Shown here piece by piece: positions 5,110-12,630 of a stretch of DNA of 15,374 nt (positions are counted from its first letter, which is position 1; each line of letters starts with the position of its first letter). The notes below the pieces were generated by a model. It was not told the origin of the DNA. It saw only the letters and a program-made list of their open reading frames with translations, and ran no database searches. A program made the translations under genes and the position numbers. This DNA comes from JBKPFU01 sp046728975 (GTDB lineage Bacteria > Actinomycetota > Thermoleophilia > Gaiellales > Gaiellaceae). The stretch is from assembly GCA_046728975.1 (NCBI GenBank), contig JBKPFU010000118.1, positions 1 to 15,374 on the forward strand, read 5' to 3'.

Positions 5110-7923
5110 ATGAGAGGGAGTCGTATCCGGCTGGTGCTCGCCGCCGCCGCTGTGCTCGTCCTCGCAATCGTCGCGACGCTGCTCGCGGCGGCGACGGGTC
5201 CGGGCAGCTCGCGGCAGTCGGCGCGTATCGGCGCGGGCGAGAAGCCGACGGCGCTCGCCCGTCATCTGGAGAGCCTGGCGGCAACCAGTCCGGGGCTGGA
5301 AGGTGGGGAAGGCCCCGCGTCGGCCGCCGAGGCCGAGTTCATGCAGCGCGCGTATCCGTCCGACACGATCTCGGTCGCCGCGGTGAACGAGGCGAGGGCG
5401 GCATTTGCCGCCACGACAGCGCGCGGTATTTCGAAGGGCAAAGGCGTCAAAGGCTCGTGGACCTCGGTCGGACCGAGCGAGGCGCTCTACCCCTTCGACG
5501 TCTTAAGGAACTCGCTGTTCTTGTACGTGCCGAACGCCTACGTGGCGGGCGGCCGCACGACCTCGATTGCGATCAGCGAGACCTGTACGCCCGGCAACTG
5601 CCAGGCGTACATCACGCCTGCAGGCGGCGGCGTCTGGCGCGCGAAGAACATCCTCACCGGCCAGCCGCACTGGGAGTACCTCGGCGGTCCGCTGGGGATC
5701 AACGCCGCGGGCATCGTCTATCTCGACCCGAACGACGCGAGCGGGAACACCGTCTACGTCGGCACGGGCGAGGCGAACATCTGCGGCTCGGGCTGCGTCG
5801 CCGGGACCGGGCTTTACAAGTCGACCGACGGGGGTGACACCTGGACGGGCCCAATCGGGAAGCCGGAGTTCCAGGGCAAGGGCCTCGGCTCGATCGCGAT
5901 CAAGCCGGGCGACCCGAGCACGATCTACGTGGCGACGACGACGGCGCTCCGCGGCATGTCCTCGACCTGCTGCACGGGCGTCACTCGGCCGGTCCCCGGG
6001 ATCGCCAAGTGGGGCCTCTACAAGTCGACGAACGGCGGCGCGACGTGGAGCTTCATCCACAACGGCTCGGCCAACGTCGCCAGCTGCACCGGTGACCTGA
6101 ACGAGTTCAGCAACGCGGGCGTCTGCTCGCCGCGCGGCGTGCGGCAGGTCCTCCTCGATCCGTCGGACTCGAACACCGTCTACGCCTCGTCGTATGCACG
6201 CGGTGTCTGGCGGTCGAACGACGCCGGCGCGACCTGGACTCAGATCAAGCCGTCGATCAACGCGGCTGTGATCCAGTCGCGGGCGATGATGGCCCTGAAC
6301 ACGCTGCCCAACGGGGCAACGCGGATGTACGTCTACGAGGGCAACAACGGGACGAACAACTCGCGGCTGTTCCGCAGCGACAGCGTCAGGACCGGTGCGC
6401 CGGTCTTCATCGACCTGACCAGCAACAACCGTGCCGATCCGGGCTGGGCTTGGTTCGGCATGTGCGATCCGCAGTGCTGGTACGACGAGTACGTCTACTC
6501 GCCGAAGGGGTACCCGGACATGGTCTACGTCAGCGGCGACTACGCGTACGGCGAGACCGTGGCGAACAAGCGCGCCGTGGTCTTGTCGACCGACGCCGGT
6601 GCAAGCGGTACGGACATGACGATGGACGGCACCGACATCTACCACGCCAATGCGCTTCACCCCGACCAGCACTGGCTGGTAACGAACCCGAACAACCCGT
6701 TCCAGTTCTTCCAGGCGAACGACGGCGGCGTCATGCGATCGAGTGGCGAGTTCGTCGACCGCTCTTCGTGGTGCGACGATCCGAACCGCGGCCTCGGCCC
6801 GGTTTCGCTCGCGCGCTGCAAGCAGATGCTGTCGCGGATCCCGTCGAAGCTGGAGAGCCTCAACCACGGGCTGTCGACGCTGCAGTTCCAGAGCCTGTCC
6901 GTCAGCCCGCACAACTCGAAGATCCTGCAGGGCGGAACGCAGGACAACGGGACGTGGGAGTCCGACGGCAACCCGGTCAAGTGGGAGAACACGATGATCG
7001 GTGACGGCGGCCAGTCCGGGTTCGACGTCGCGAAGCCCGAGTTCCGCTTCCACAACTTCACCGGCGTCTCGACCGACGTGAACTTCAGCAACGGCAAGCT
7101 GTCCGACTGGATCTGGATCTCGGATCCGGTGCAGGACGGCTCCGCGACGGAGTTCTACGCGCCGGTGATCAGCGATCCGAAGGTCGCGGGGACGCTCTTC
7201 GCCGGCACGGGCCTCACCGCCTACCGGACGAAGACGTACGGCCTCGGGACGATGACGCTCGCGGAGGCGAACGCCCACTGCAACGAGTGGACGGGCGACT
7301 TCACCGTCACTTGCGGCGACTGGGCGAGGCTCGGCTCGGTGCCGCTGACCGACGCCGCGTGGGGAACCCGCGCTGGTAGCGCCATGACGGCGGTCGAGCG
7401 GACGAAGGCCGACGGCAACACCATCTGGGCGGCCACGTCCAGAGGTCGTGTATTCGTGTCCACGAACGGCGACGCCGACCCGGCGAGCGCCGTCACGTGG
7501 ACGCGGATCGACGACGACGCGAACACGCCGAACCGCTACGTCAGCTCGATCTACGTCGATGCGAACAACGCGAACCACGCGTGGATCTCGTACAGCGGCT
7601 ACGACGTGAACACCCCGGCCACGCCGGGCCACCTCTTCGAGGTGACCTACAACCCGGCGACCGGGACGTCGACCTGGATCGACCGGTCGTACGACTGGGG
7701 CGACCTGCCTGCCACCGACGTGGCGCTCGACGAGGTCACCGGCGACGTCTACGCGTCGTCCGACTTCGGCGTCTCGCGGCTGGCGGCCGGCACCACGAGC
7801 TGGGTGCGTTCGGCGCCCGGCATGCCGAACGTCGAGGTCACGGGCCTGACGATGCTGTCCGGCGAGCGGATCCTGTACGCCGCCTCGCACGGGCTCAGCG
7901 CTTGGCGCCTAAACCTGGACTGA
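5110..7923 (+). CDS. large exported Asp-box/sortilin-like beta-propeller protein
   Basis: From ATG 5110 the product has 937 residues. From TTG 4909 the same frame gives 1004, used for numbering here. A basic n-region is followed by a hydrophobic stretch at 75-96, either a signal peptide or a membrane anchor. The body is built of propeller blades with Asp boxes at S305-W312, S373-W380 and S436-W443, and a degenerate one near S560. Further N-D-G-G and S-T-N-G turns follow. The C-terminus is paralogous to the fragment at 1-187. The fold matches the sialidase/VPS10-like superfamily, but no active site is identifiable, so the role (binding, adhesion or hydrolysis) is open. The Shine-Dalgarno sequence and ATG favour 5110; the upstream RHH domain makes a longer product possible. 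A terminator follows. Confidence 0.85.
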   Translation: MRGSRIRLVLAAAAVLVLAIVATLLAAATGPGSSRQSARIGAGEKPTALARHLESLAATSPGLEGGEGPASAAEAEFMQRAYPSDTISVAAVNEARAAFAATTARGISKGKGVKGSWTSVGPSEALYPFDVLRNSLFLYVPNAYVAGGRTTSIAISETCTPGNCQAYITPAGGGVWRAKNILTGQPHWEYLGGPLGINAAGIVYLDPNDASGNTVYVGTGEANICGSGCVAGTGLYKSTDGGDTWTGPIGKPEFQGKGLGSIAIKPGDPSTIYVATTTALRGMSSTCCTGVTRPVPGIAKWGLYKSTNGGATWSFIHNGSANVASCTGDLNEFSNAGVCSPRGVRQVLLDPSDSNTVYASSYARGVWRSNDAGATWTQIKPSINAAVIQSRAMMALNTLPNGATRMYVYEGNNGTNNSRLFRSDSVRTGAPVFIDLTSNNRADPGWAWFGMCDPQCWYDEYVYSPKGYPDMVYVSGDYAYGETVANKRAVVLSTDAGASGTDMTMDGTDIYHANALHPDQHWLVTNPNNPFQFFQANDGGVMRSSGEFVDRSSWCDDPNRGLGPVSLARCKQMLSRIPSKLESLNHGLSTLQFQSLSVSPHNSKILQGGTQDNGTWESDGNPVKWENTMIGDGGQSGFDVAKPEFRFHNFTGVSTDVNFSNGKLSDWIWISDPVQDGSATEFYAPVISDPKVAGTLFAGTGLTAYRTKTYGLGTMTLAEANAHCNEWTGDFTVTCGDWARLGSVPLTDAAWGTRAGSAMTAVERTKADGNTIWAATSRGRVFVSTNGDADPASAVTWTRIDDDANTPNRYVSSIYVDANNANHAWISYSGYDVNTPATPGHLFEVTYNPATGTSTWIDRSYDWGDLPATDVALDEVTGDVYASSDFGVSRLAAGTTSWVRSAPGMPNVEVTGLTMLSGERILYAASHGLSAWRLNLD

Positions 7924-7948
7924 CGTTCGTCCGGTTGTAAAGCGACAG

Positions 7949-7972
7949 AAGGGCCGCCTCCGGGCGGCCCTT
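7949..7972 (+). terminator. intrinsic terminator after the propeller gene
   Basis: A 10-bp stem (AAGGGCCGCC, 7949-7958, pairing with 7963-7972) closes a TCCG loop. Two further Ts follow (TTTTCGTCGT counting the end of the stem). It ends 36 bases before the next start. Confidence 0.78.
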
Positions 7973-7993
7973 TTCGTCGTCCGGGCAGCCGAA

Positions 7994-7999
7994 TAGGTT
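7994..7999 (+). promoter_or_regulatory. -10-like hexamer TAGGTT of the second small exported gene
   Basis: TAGGTT (TANNNT) lies nine bases before the GTG at 8009, with no Shine-Dalgarno sequence between. It repeats the terminator/-10/GTG arrangement seen before fumC and the lipoprotein gene. Confidence 0.35.
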
Positions 8000-8008
8000 T
8001 TCCTGCGC

Positions 8009-8353
8009 GTGAAGAGAGCGGCCCTCATCCTCGTCGCGTTTGCCCTGCCCGTCTGCGGCGCTGCGGGAGCGAAGCGCCTGCCGAGGCTTACGCTGACGAA
8101 GAGGGAGCCAATCGTGATCCGCGGGACCTCCTTCGCGCCGCGCGAGCGCGTGCTCGTCGTCGTCCGGGCCTCGCGGCGCGCCGCTGCGAGGGCGACCGCC
8201 GACCGGCGGGGGACGTTCTCGGTGCGGGTGTGGGCGGCGTTTCCCGAATGTCGGAACCTCGCGGCCGTGGCGACCGGAAGCCGCGGCAGCCGCGCCTCGC
8301 TTGTCGTCGCCGAGGAGTGCTCGTCGGCGTCGCCGCTTGACATCGGCAAATAG
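8009..8353 (+). CDS. small exported protein, paralogue B of a three-member family
   Basis: The product has 114 residues from GTG 8009. Its signal peptide is MKRAALILVAFALPVCGAAG (first codon GTG). The conserved blocks are P-I-V-I-R-G-T-S-F-A-P-R-E-R-V, D-R-R-G-T-F-S-V, a Cys, and A-T-G-S-R-G-S-R-A-S-L, with a second Cys in E-E-C. It aligns with the products of 1609-1959 and 12236-12604 along nearly the whole mature length. Strand-like alternation and two conserved Cys suggest an Ig-like fold with a disulfide. It lies between the propeller gene and the M36 protease gene on the same strand. The protease's possible -35 (TTGACA, 8337-8342) overlaps its 3' end. Function unknown. Confidence 0.82.
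   Translation: MKRAALILVAFALPVCGAAGAKRLPRLTLTKREPIVIRGTSFAPRERVLVVVRASRRAAARATADRRGTFSVRVWAAFPECRNLAAVATGSRGSRASLVVAEECSSASPLDIGK
8337..8342 (+). promoter_or_regulatory. TTGACA -35-like element upstream of the M36 gene
   Basis: This exact consensus -35 lies inside the last codons of the preceding gene. The hexamer 17 bases downstream (GAAGAT, 8360-8365) is a poor -10, so promoter function is uncertain. If used, it leaves a leader of about 50 bases before ATG 8423. Confidence 0.3.
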
Positions 8354-8405
8354 AGGATTGAAGATCCCTCCGTCGTGACCCGCTCATGGGGGGCGGCACT
8401 TCGGC

Positions 8406-8413
8406 AGAGGGGG
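8406..8413 (+). promoter_or_regulatory. Shine-Dalgarno sequence that fixes the M36 start at 8423
   Basis: AGAGGGGG is followed by nine A-rich bases and then ATG 8423, which opens the signal peptide. It supports 8423 over the in-frame GTG at 8375. Confidence 0.65.
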
Positions 8414-8422
8414 AAAAATCGT

Positions 8423-11400
8423 ATGAGGCACTTACGAGTGTGCTTATGGACGGCTTTTGCCGTCCTCGGAGCGCTGGCCTTTACGGGGCAGGCGCTCGCC
8501 GTCGCGCAGCTCGGCAACACCGGGTTGCGCGATTTCGATGCCCGGTCGGCGAACGTCTCACCGACCGTCGCGCAGCGCTCGACCGCCAACGCGCTTCACG
8601 CAAGCGCGCATTGGAACCGGTTCGGGACGCCTTCGTCTCTGACCCGGCTCGGCGGCTACCTCTCCACGGGCGTTGCAGGTGACACCGCCGTGGCTGCTGC
8701 CCGGAACTGGCTGGGCGCGCACAGCGCGCTCTTCCGGCTCGCGTCAGCAGACGGGCTTGTGCTGCACGAGGACAGTCGGCTGGCGGACAGCAAGGCGCAT
8801 GCCGTCACCTTCCGGCAGACGTACGGCGGCCTCAAGGCCGTGGCCGGGGAGGGCCTCGTCACGGTGGCGGTCGTGCCCGGCGCTTCGGGCTGGAAGGTCA
8901 CGTTCGTCTCGTCGACGTTGAGCCCTGACACGGCGCTCGACGGAGCGGCGGATCTCTCGTCCGCGCAGGCATGGACGACCGCGGCCGCGAATGTCGGCGT
9001 CCACCGGTCGATCTTGGCCGTTCGCGACGCTGCGGACTCCGCCGGTTGGAACAACCTGCGGGTGGACGGCCTGAAAGACATCCAGCGCGTCAAGCTGGGC
9101 GGCTTCCCGCTCCGCGGACGCGCCGTACCGGCGTACGAGACGATCGTCAGCGGCGCGTCGGCTGCCGAGCCCTACGCCTACCGCGTCATCGTCGACGCGC
9201 GGAACGGGGCGATCCTCAGCCGCACGAACCTGGTCGACAACGCCGCACAGGCAGACGCGGTCACGACCACGCCGTTCAGCGGCGAGGTTCCCGAGGGTGA
9301 CGGGGCGTGCGACGTGAAGAAGGGACCGTTTCCGGTCGCGCCGGGAACCAAGTTCATCCACGGCGGGGCTGCGTCTCCGAACCCGAACAACGACATGGTG
9401 CTGAACGTGTACCACGGCACCGAGCTTGTGCTCTCGCAGGACACGCTCACGAACCCGGAGACCTTCCACTACGAGCCGCCGGGCGGCGTTCCGGCGGGTG
9501 ACTGGTTCGTCGAGATCTGCGACTTCCCGGGCGACGGCGACGGGTGGCACGACCCGCGGACGTACACGGGTGAGTTCATCACCGACGATTCGCCCGCTTA
9601 CCTCGCGCGGTGGAAGGCGTTCAAGGCGAACCCGCCCGTGAACTTGCTGGACGCGTTCCCGTGGAACAACCCGAGCACCGACACGCGCAGCCTGTGGTGC
9701 TGGCTGTCGTCGGCGACGGGCTGCGACATCGTCGTGAAGAACTCCGCCTCGCGCGGTCCGTGGGACTACGACCAGAAGGCGAACGCGCCCACGTTCACGA
9801 CGCGCGGTAACAACAACGTCGCCGCGACGTCCTGGACGCATCCGTTCGCGCCGAGCCCGCCGGCATACTCGCCGACGAGCCCGACCCGGGACTACAGCTT
9901 CCCGTGGACGAACGTCTGGTTCACCAGCAGGTGCGCGCCGGTGCCGAACGCGCCGGGCACGGACTTCCCGCCGCTGACGTCGTGGGATGCCGATGCTGCA
10001 ACCGTCAACCTGTTCGTCCAGCACAACCGGCTGCACGACTGGCAGTACTTCCTCGGCTTCACCGAGAACACCTGGAACTCGCAGGCCGACAACTTCGGGA
10101 ACACCGGCCCGCTCCAGGAGAACGATCCGCTGATCGGTGATGTCCAGGCCGGCGCGTTGATTCCGGGCGTCCGCGACAACGCGAACATGATCACGATGGG
10201 CGATGGCACGTCGTCGATCACGAACATGTACCTCTGGCAGGCGTTCGCCGGCTCGTTCTACCCGCCCTGCGCGGACGGTGACTACGACACCGGCATCATC
10301 GGCCATGAGTTCGGTCACATGGTCGAGAACCGGATGATCGGCAAGGGCACCGGCCGGAACGGGTTCCACGCCGGCTCGATGGGCGAGGCGTTCGGCGACC
10401 TGAACGGGATGGAGTACCAGAACGAAAACGGCTTCGTTCCGACCAGCGACGAGAACCCCTTCGCGGTCGGCGTCTACGCAACCGGGAACAAGACCCACGC
10501 GATCCGTGACTACGGCATGAACTGGCCGCGCACGGGCGGGTTCCCCGCACCGGGCGTCTTTCCGGAGGTCAACCCGCTGAACTTCAGCGACGTCGGGTTC
10601 GACACACCGGGGCCGGAGGTGCACGCGGACGGCGAGATCTGGGTCGCGGTGAACTTCGACGTTCGCCAGGCGCTCGGCGCGAAGTACAACGCGTCGTTCC
10701 CGGTCAATGACAAGACGCTCCAGTCGAAGTGCGCGAACGGCGTGCTTCCGCCGGAGAACTGCCCGGGCAACCGCCGCTGGTTCCAGCTCGTGCACGACGC
10801 GATGCTGCTGATGTCGACGTCTCCGACGATGCTCGACGCAAGGGACGCGATGCTGGCGTCCGACGTCACGCGGTTCGGCGGAGCGAACCAGGCAGAGATC
10901 TGGAACGCCTTCGCCCGCCGCGGCTTCGGCCGGTTCGCGGCGCTCCACAGCGCTCCGGACGCGCCGGCATTCAACGACACCGAGCCGGTGGCGGACTTCT
11001 CGTCCGACCACGCGAACAACGCCACCATCACCTTCGACCTCCGGGCGAAGGAAGGCGGCGGTGCAGTCGTCGGCAACGTCTACGTCGGCCATTACGAGGC
11101 CCGTGTCTCGCCGATCGCCGATACGAACCCGGCGACGTCGAACTCGGGCATCGACGTGAATCGCGATGCCACGGCACAGTTCGTTCCGGGGACGTACGAG
11201 TTCCTGGCGGTTGCTCCCGGCTACGGCTTCGCACGCTTCACCGCGGTGTTTGCTCCTGGGCAAACGCGGACGGTGACGGTTCAGATGCCGACCAACTGGG
11301 CCTCGGCCGCACAGGGTGCGACGGCGACCGGCGACGGCACGAATCCCGGCGCCGCCATCGACGAAACCGAAGCGACGAACTGGTTCGCCGACGGCCGCAA

Positions 11401-12181
11401 CCCGGCAGACAACACGTTGTCGTTGATCGCGGGAAAGAAGATCACCGTCGATCTCGCGGGAACCGCCCCGCATCCGATCACGCACGTCCAGGTCAGCGCG
11501 ATGATCTCGCCGGGGAACAACCGGTTCACGGCGCTGCGCGCCTTCGAGATCTGGGCGTGCCATGCGAGCGGAGCGGTCACCTGTGCGAGCGACGGCGACT
11601 TCACGAAGGTGTACACGAGCGCGGCCAACGCCTTCCCGGGCGACCAGCCCCGGCCCGTGGCACCCGAGATGATCCTGCGTGACTTCGCCATCCCGACGAC
11701 ACCGGCGACGCACCTGCAGCTGCGGGTTCTCACCAGCCAGTGCACTGGGAATCCGGCGTACCAGGGCGATCAGGACAACGATCCGCTCGTGAACGCCGAC
11801 TGCGACTCGAACGTCACCGCGGCTGCAAGCCGGCGGTTCGTCCGGGCCGCGGAGCTGCAGGCGTTCACGACGGACGCGAACGTCCCCGGGCCGCCGGTCG
11901 TGACGCCTCCCCCGCCGTCGCCACAGCCGCCGCCGAAGACGAAGCCGAAGCGGCACTGTGTCGTGCCGCGTACGAAGGGAATGCTCGAGCGTCGTGCCCG
12001 CGGAAAGATCAAGCGGGCGGGGTGCCGCGTCGGGAAGGTCAAGCGAGTGGCCTCCCGGAAGATGCGAGCCGGTCGGGTGCTCGCTCAGTCACCGCGCGCA
12101 GGCGCGAGACGTGCCCTCGGCGCACGCGTCAACCTGGTGGTCAGCAAGGGCCGAGCGTCGAAGGCCCGCTCCACTCGCTAG
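8423..12181 (+). CDS. secreted M36 (fungalysin-like) zinc metalloprotease with discoidin-like and PASTA domains
   Basis: The product has 1252 residues. The signal peptide probably cleaves after A-L-A (residue 26). Residues of roughly 70-275 form a fungalysin/thermolysin-type propeptide ending in a PepSY-like A-Y-R-V-I-V-D-A-R-N-G. Residues 288-434 are an extra beta-rich, Cys-containing module before the catalytic domain. The gluzincin zinc site is HEFGH at 628-632 (ligands H628 and H632, catalytic E629), with E655 of GSMGEAFGDL as third ligand. Residues about 958-1150 resemble an F5/8 C (discoidin) domain. A Pro-rich linker at about 1156-1177 leads to one PASTA repeat from 1178 (V-P...G-x-V-L-A-Q-S-P-x-A-G...V-N-L-V-V-S-K-G). 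PASTA suggests tethering to peptidoglycan. The family is secreted as a zymogen and self-processes. The substrate is unknown. Confidence 0.9.
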   Translation: MRHLRVCLWTAFAVLGALAFTGQALAVAQLGNTGLRDFDARSANVSPTVAQRSTANALHASAHWNRFGTPSSLTRLGGYLSTGVAGDTAVAAARNWLGAHSALFRLASADGLVLHEDSRLADSKAHAVTFRQTYGGLKAVAGEGLVTVAVVPGASGWKVTFVSSTLSPDTALDGAADLSSAQAWTTAAANVGVHRSILAVRDAADSAGWNNLRVDGLKDIQRVKLGGFPLRGRAVPAYETIVSGASAAEPYAYRVIVDARNGAILSRTNLVDNAAQADAVTTTPFSGEVPEGDGACDVKKGPFPVAPGTKFIHGGAASPNPNNDMVLNVYHGTELVLSQDTLTNPETFHYEPPGGVPAGDWFVEICDFPGDGDGWHDPRTYTGEFITDDSPAYLARWKAFKANPPVNLLDAFPWNNPSTDTRSLWCWLSSATGCDIVVKNSASRGPWDYDQKANAPTFTTRGNNNVAATSWTHPFAPSPPAYSPTSPTRDYSFPWTNVWFTSRCAPVPNAPGTDFPPLTSWDADAATVNLFVQHNRLHDWQYFLGFTENTWNSQADNFGNTGPLQENDPLIGDVQAGALIPGVRDNANMITMGDGTSSITNMYLWQAFAGSFYPPCADGDYDTGIIGHEFGHMVENRMIGKGTGRNGFHAGSMGEAFGDLNGMEYQNENGFVPTSDENPFAVGVYATGNKTHAIRDYGMNWPRTGGFPAPGVFPEVNPLNFSDVGFDTPGPEVHADGEIWVAVNFDVRQALGAKYNASFPVNDKTLQSKCANGVLPPENCPGNRRWFQLVHDAMLLMSTSPTMLDARDAMLASDVTRFGGANQAEIWNAFARRGFGRFAALHSAPDAPAFNDTEPVADFSSDHANNATITFDLRAKEGGGAVVGNVYVGHYEARVSPIADTNPATSNSGIDVNRDATAQFVPGTYEFLAVAPGYGFARFTAVFAPGQTRTVTVQMPTNWASAAQGATATGDGTNPGAAIDETEATNWFADGRNPADNTLSLIAGKKITVDLAGTAPHPITHVQVSAMISPGNNRFTALRAFEIWACHASGAVTCASDGDFTKVYTSAANAFPGDQPRPVAPEMILRDFAIPTTPATHLQLRVLTSQCTGNPAYQGDQDNDPLVNADCDSNVTAAASRRFVRAAELQAFTTDANVPGPPVVTPPPPSPQPPPKTKPKRHCVVPRTKGMLERRARGKIKRAGCRVGKVKRVASRKMRAGRVLAQSPRAGARRALGARVNLVVSKGRASKARSTR

Positions 12182-12203
12182 CACCGGAGCAGCTGATTAG
12201 AGC

Positions 12204-12233
12204 GAAGAGGGCCGGCGAAAGCCGGCCCTCTTC
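12204..12233. terminator. bidirectional hairpin terminator between convergent genes
   Basis: A perfect 13-bp stem (GAAGAGGGCCGGC, 12204-12216, pairing with 12221-12233) closes a GAAA tetraloop of the stable GNRA class. It lies 22 bases after the M36 stop and 2 bases from the minus-strand gene's stop (12236), so it can serve both. CCCTTACT follows on the plus strand, so the U tract is weak. Confidence 0.78.
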
Positions 12234-12235
12234 CC

Positions 12236-12604
12236 TTACTGACTACAGACGAAGGACGAGTACTGGAACGAGAGCGAAGCGCGGCTGCCGCGGCTCCCGA
12301 TCGCGCCGGCATGGAACCCGTTGCACGTGTTCGCGTTGCCGAAGCTGACCATGAAGCCGCCGCGCTTGCCGGCCGTCACCTGCCGCTTCATCTTCTTGCC
12401 TAGCACGAGCTTGACCGTCACGGTCACGCGCTCCCCGGGCTCGAACTCGGTTCCGCGAATCCGCAGCGGCTGGATCCCAGTCGGCTGGAGCTTTGCCTTC
12501 CTGGCCTGTTCGCCCGATTGGTCGTCGCGCACCACGGTGGCAGCGATCGCCACGGGAACGGCGATCGTCAGCAGGATGGCGGCAACGAAGATCCCCTTGC
12601 GCAC
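12236..12604 (-). CDS. small exported protein, paralogue C of a three-member family
   Basis: The product has 122 residues from GTG 12604. The hydrophobic N-terminus MRKGIFVAAILLTIAVPVAI is a signal peptide or anchor, followed by a charged linker of about 20 residues. Conserved blocks are P-L-R-I-R-G-T-E-F-E-P-G-E-R-V, K-R-G-G-F-M-V-S-F, T-C-N-G-F and A-I-G-S-R-G-S-R-A-S-L, with a final Cys three residues from the end. It matches paralogues A and B; S-R-G-S-R-A-S-L is identical to B. It converges on the M36 gene across a shared hairpin and lies 26 bases downstream of lipA on the same strand, with its own -10-like element in the gap. Function unknown. Confidence 0.82.
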   Translation of the reverse strand: MRKGIFVAAILLTIAVPVAIAATVVRDDQSGEQARKAKLQPTGIQPLRIRGTEFEPGERVTVTVKLVLGKKMKRQVTAGKRGGFMVSFGNANTCNGFHAGAIGSRGSRASLSFQYSSFVCSQ

Positions 12605-12610
12605 GATCCC

Positions 12611-12616
12611 CTTATA
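12611..12616 (-). promoter_or_regulatory. -10-like TATAAG of paralogue C (leaderless candidate)
   Basis: Read on the minus strand, TATAAG lies six bases before the GTG at 12604, within the 26-base gap after the lipA stop. No Shine-Dalgarno sequence precedes the GTG, and no clear -35 is visible. It suggests transcription independent of the lipoylation genes. Confidence 0.45.
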
Positions 12617-12630
12617 CCCGCCGACGCGCG

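Noticed and set aside
5503..7890. A 795-codon minus-strand frame opposite the propeller gene.
   Set aside because: Low-complexity Arg/Val/Asp composition, no motif or ribosome site, and the opposite strand has well-formed Asp boxes.
8744..11956. A 1070-codon open frame on the minus strand opposite the M36 gene.
   Set aside because: It is Arg/Val-rich with no domain and lies wholly antisense to a gene with clear catalytic motifs. Long antisense frames are expected at this GC content.
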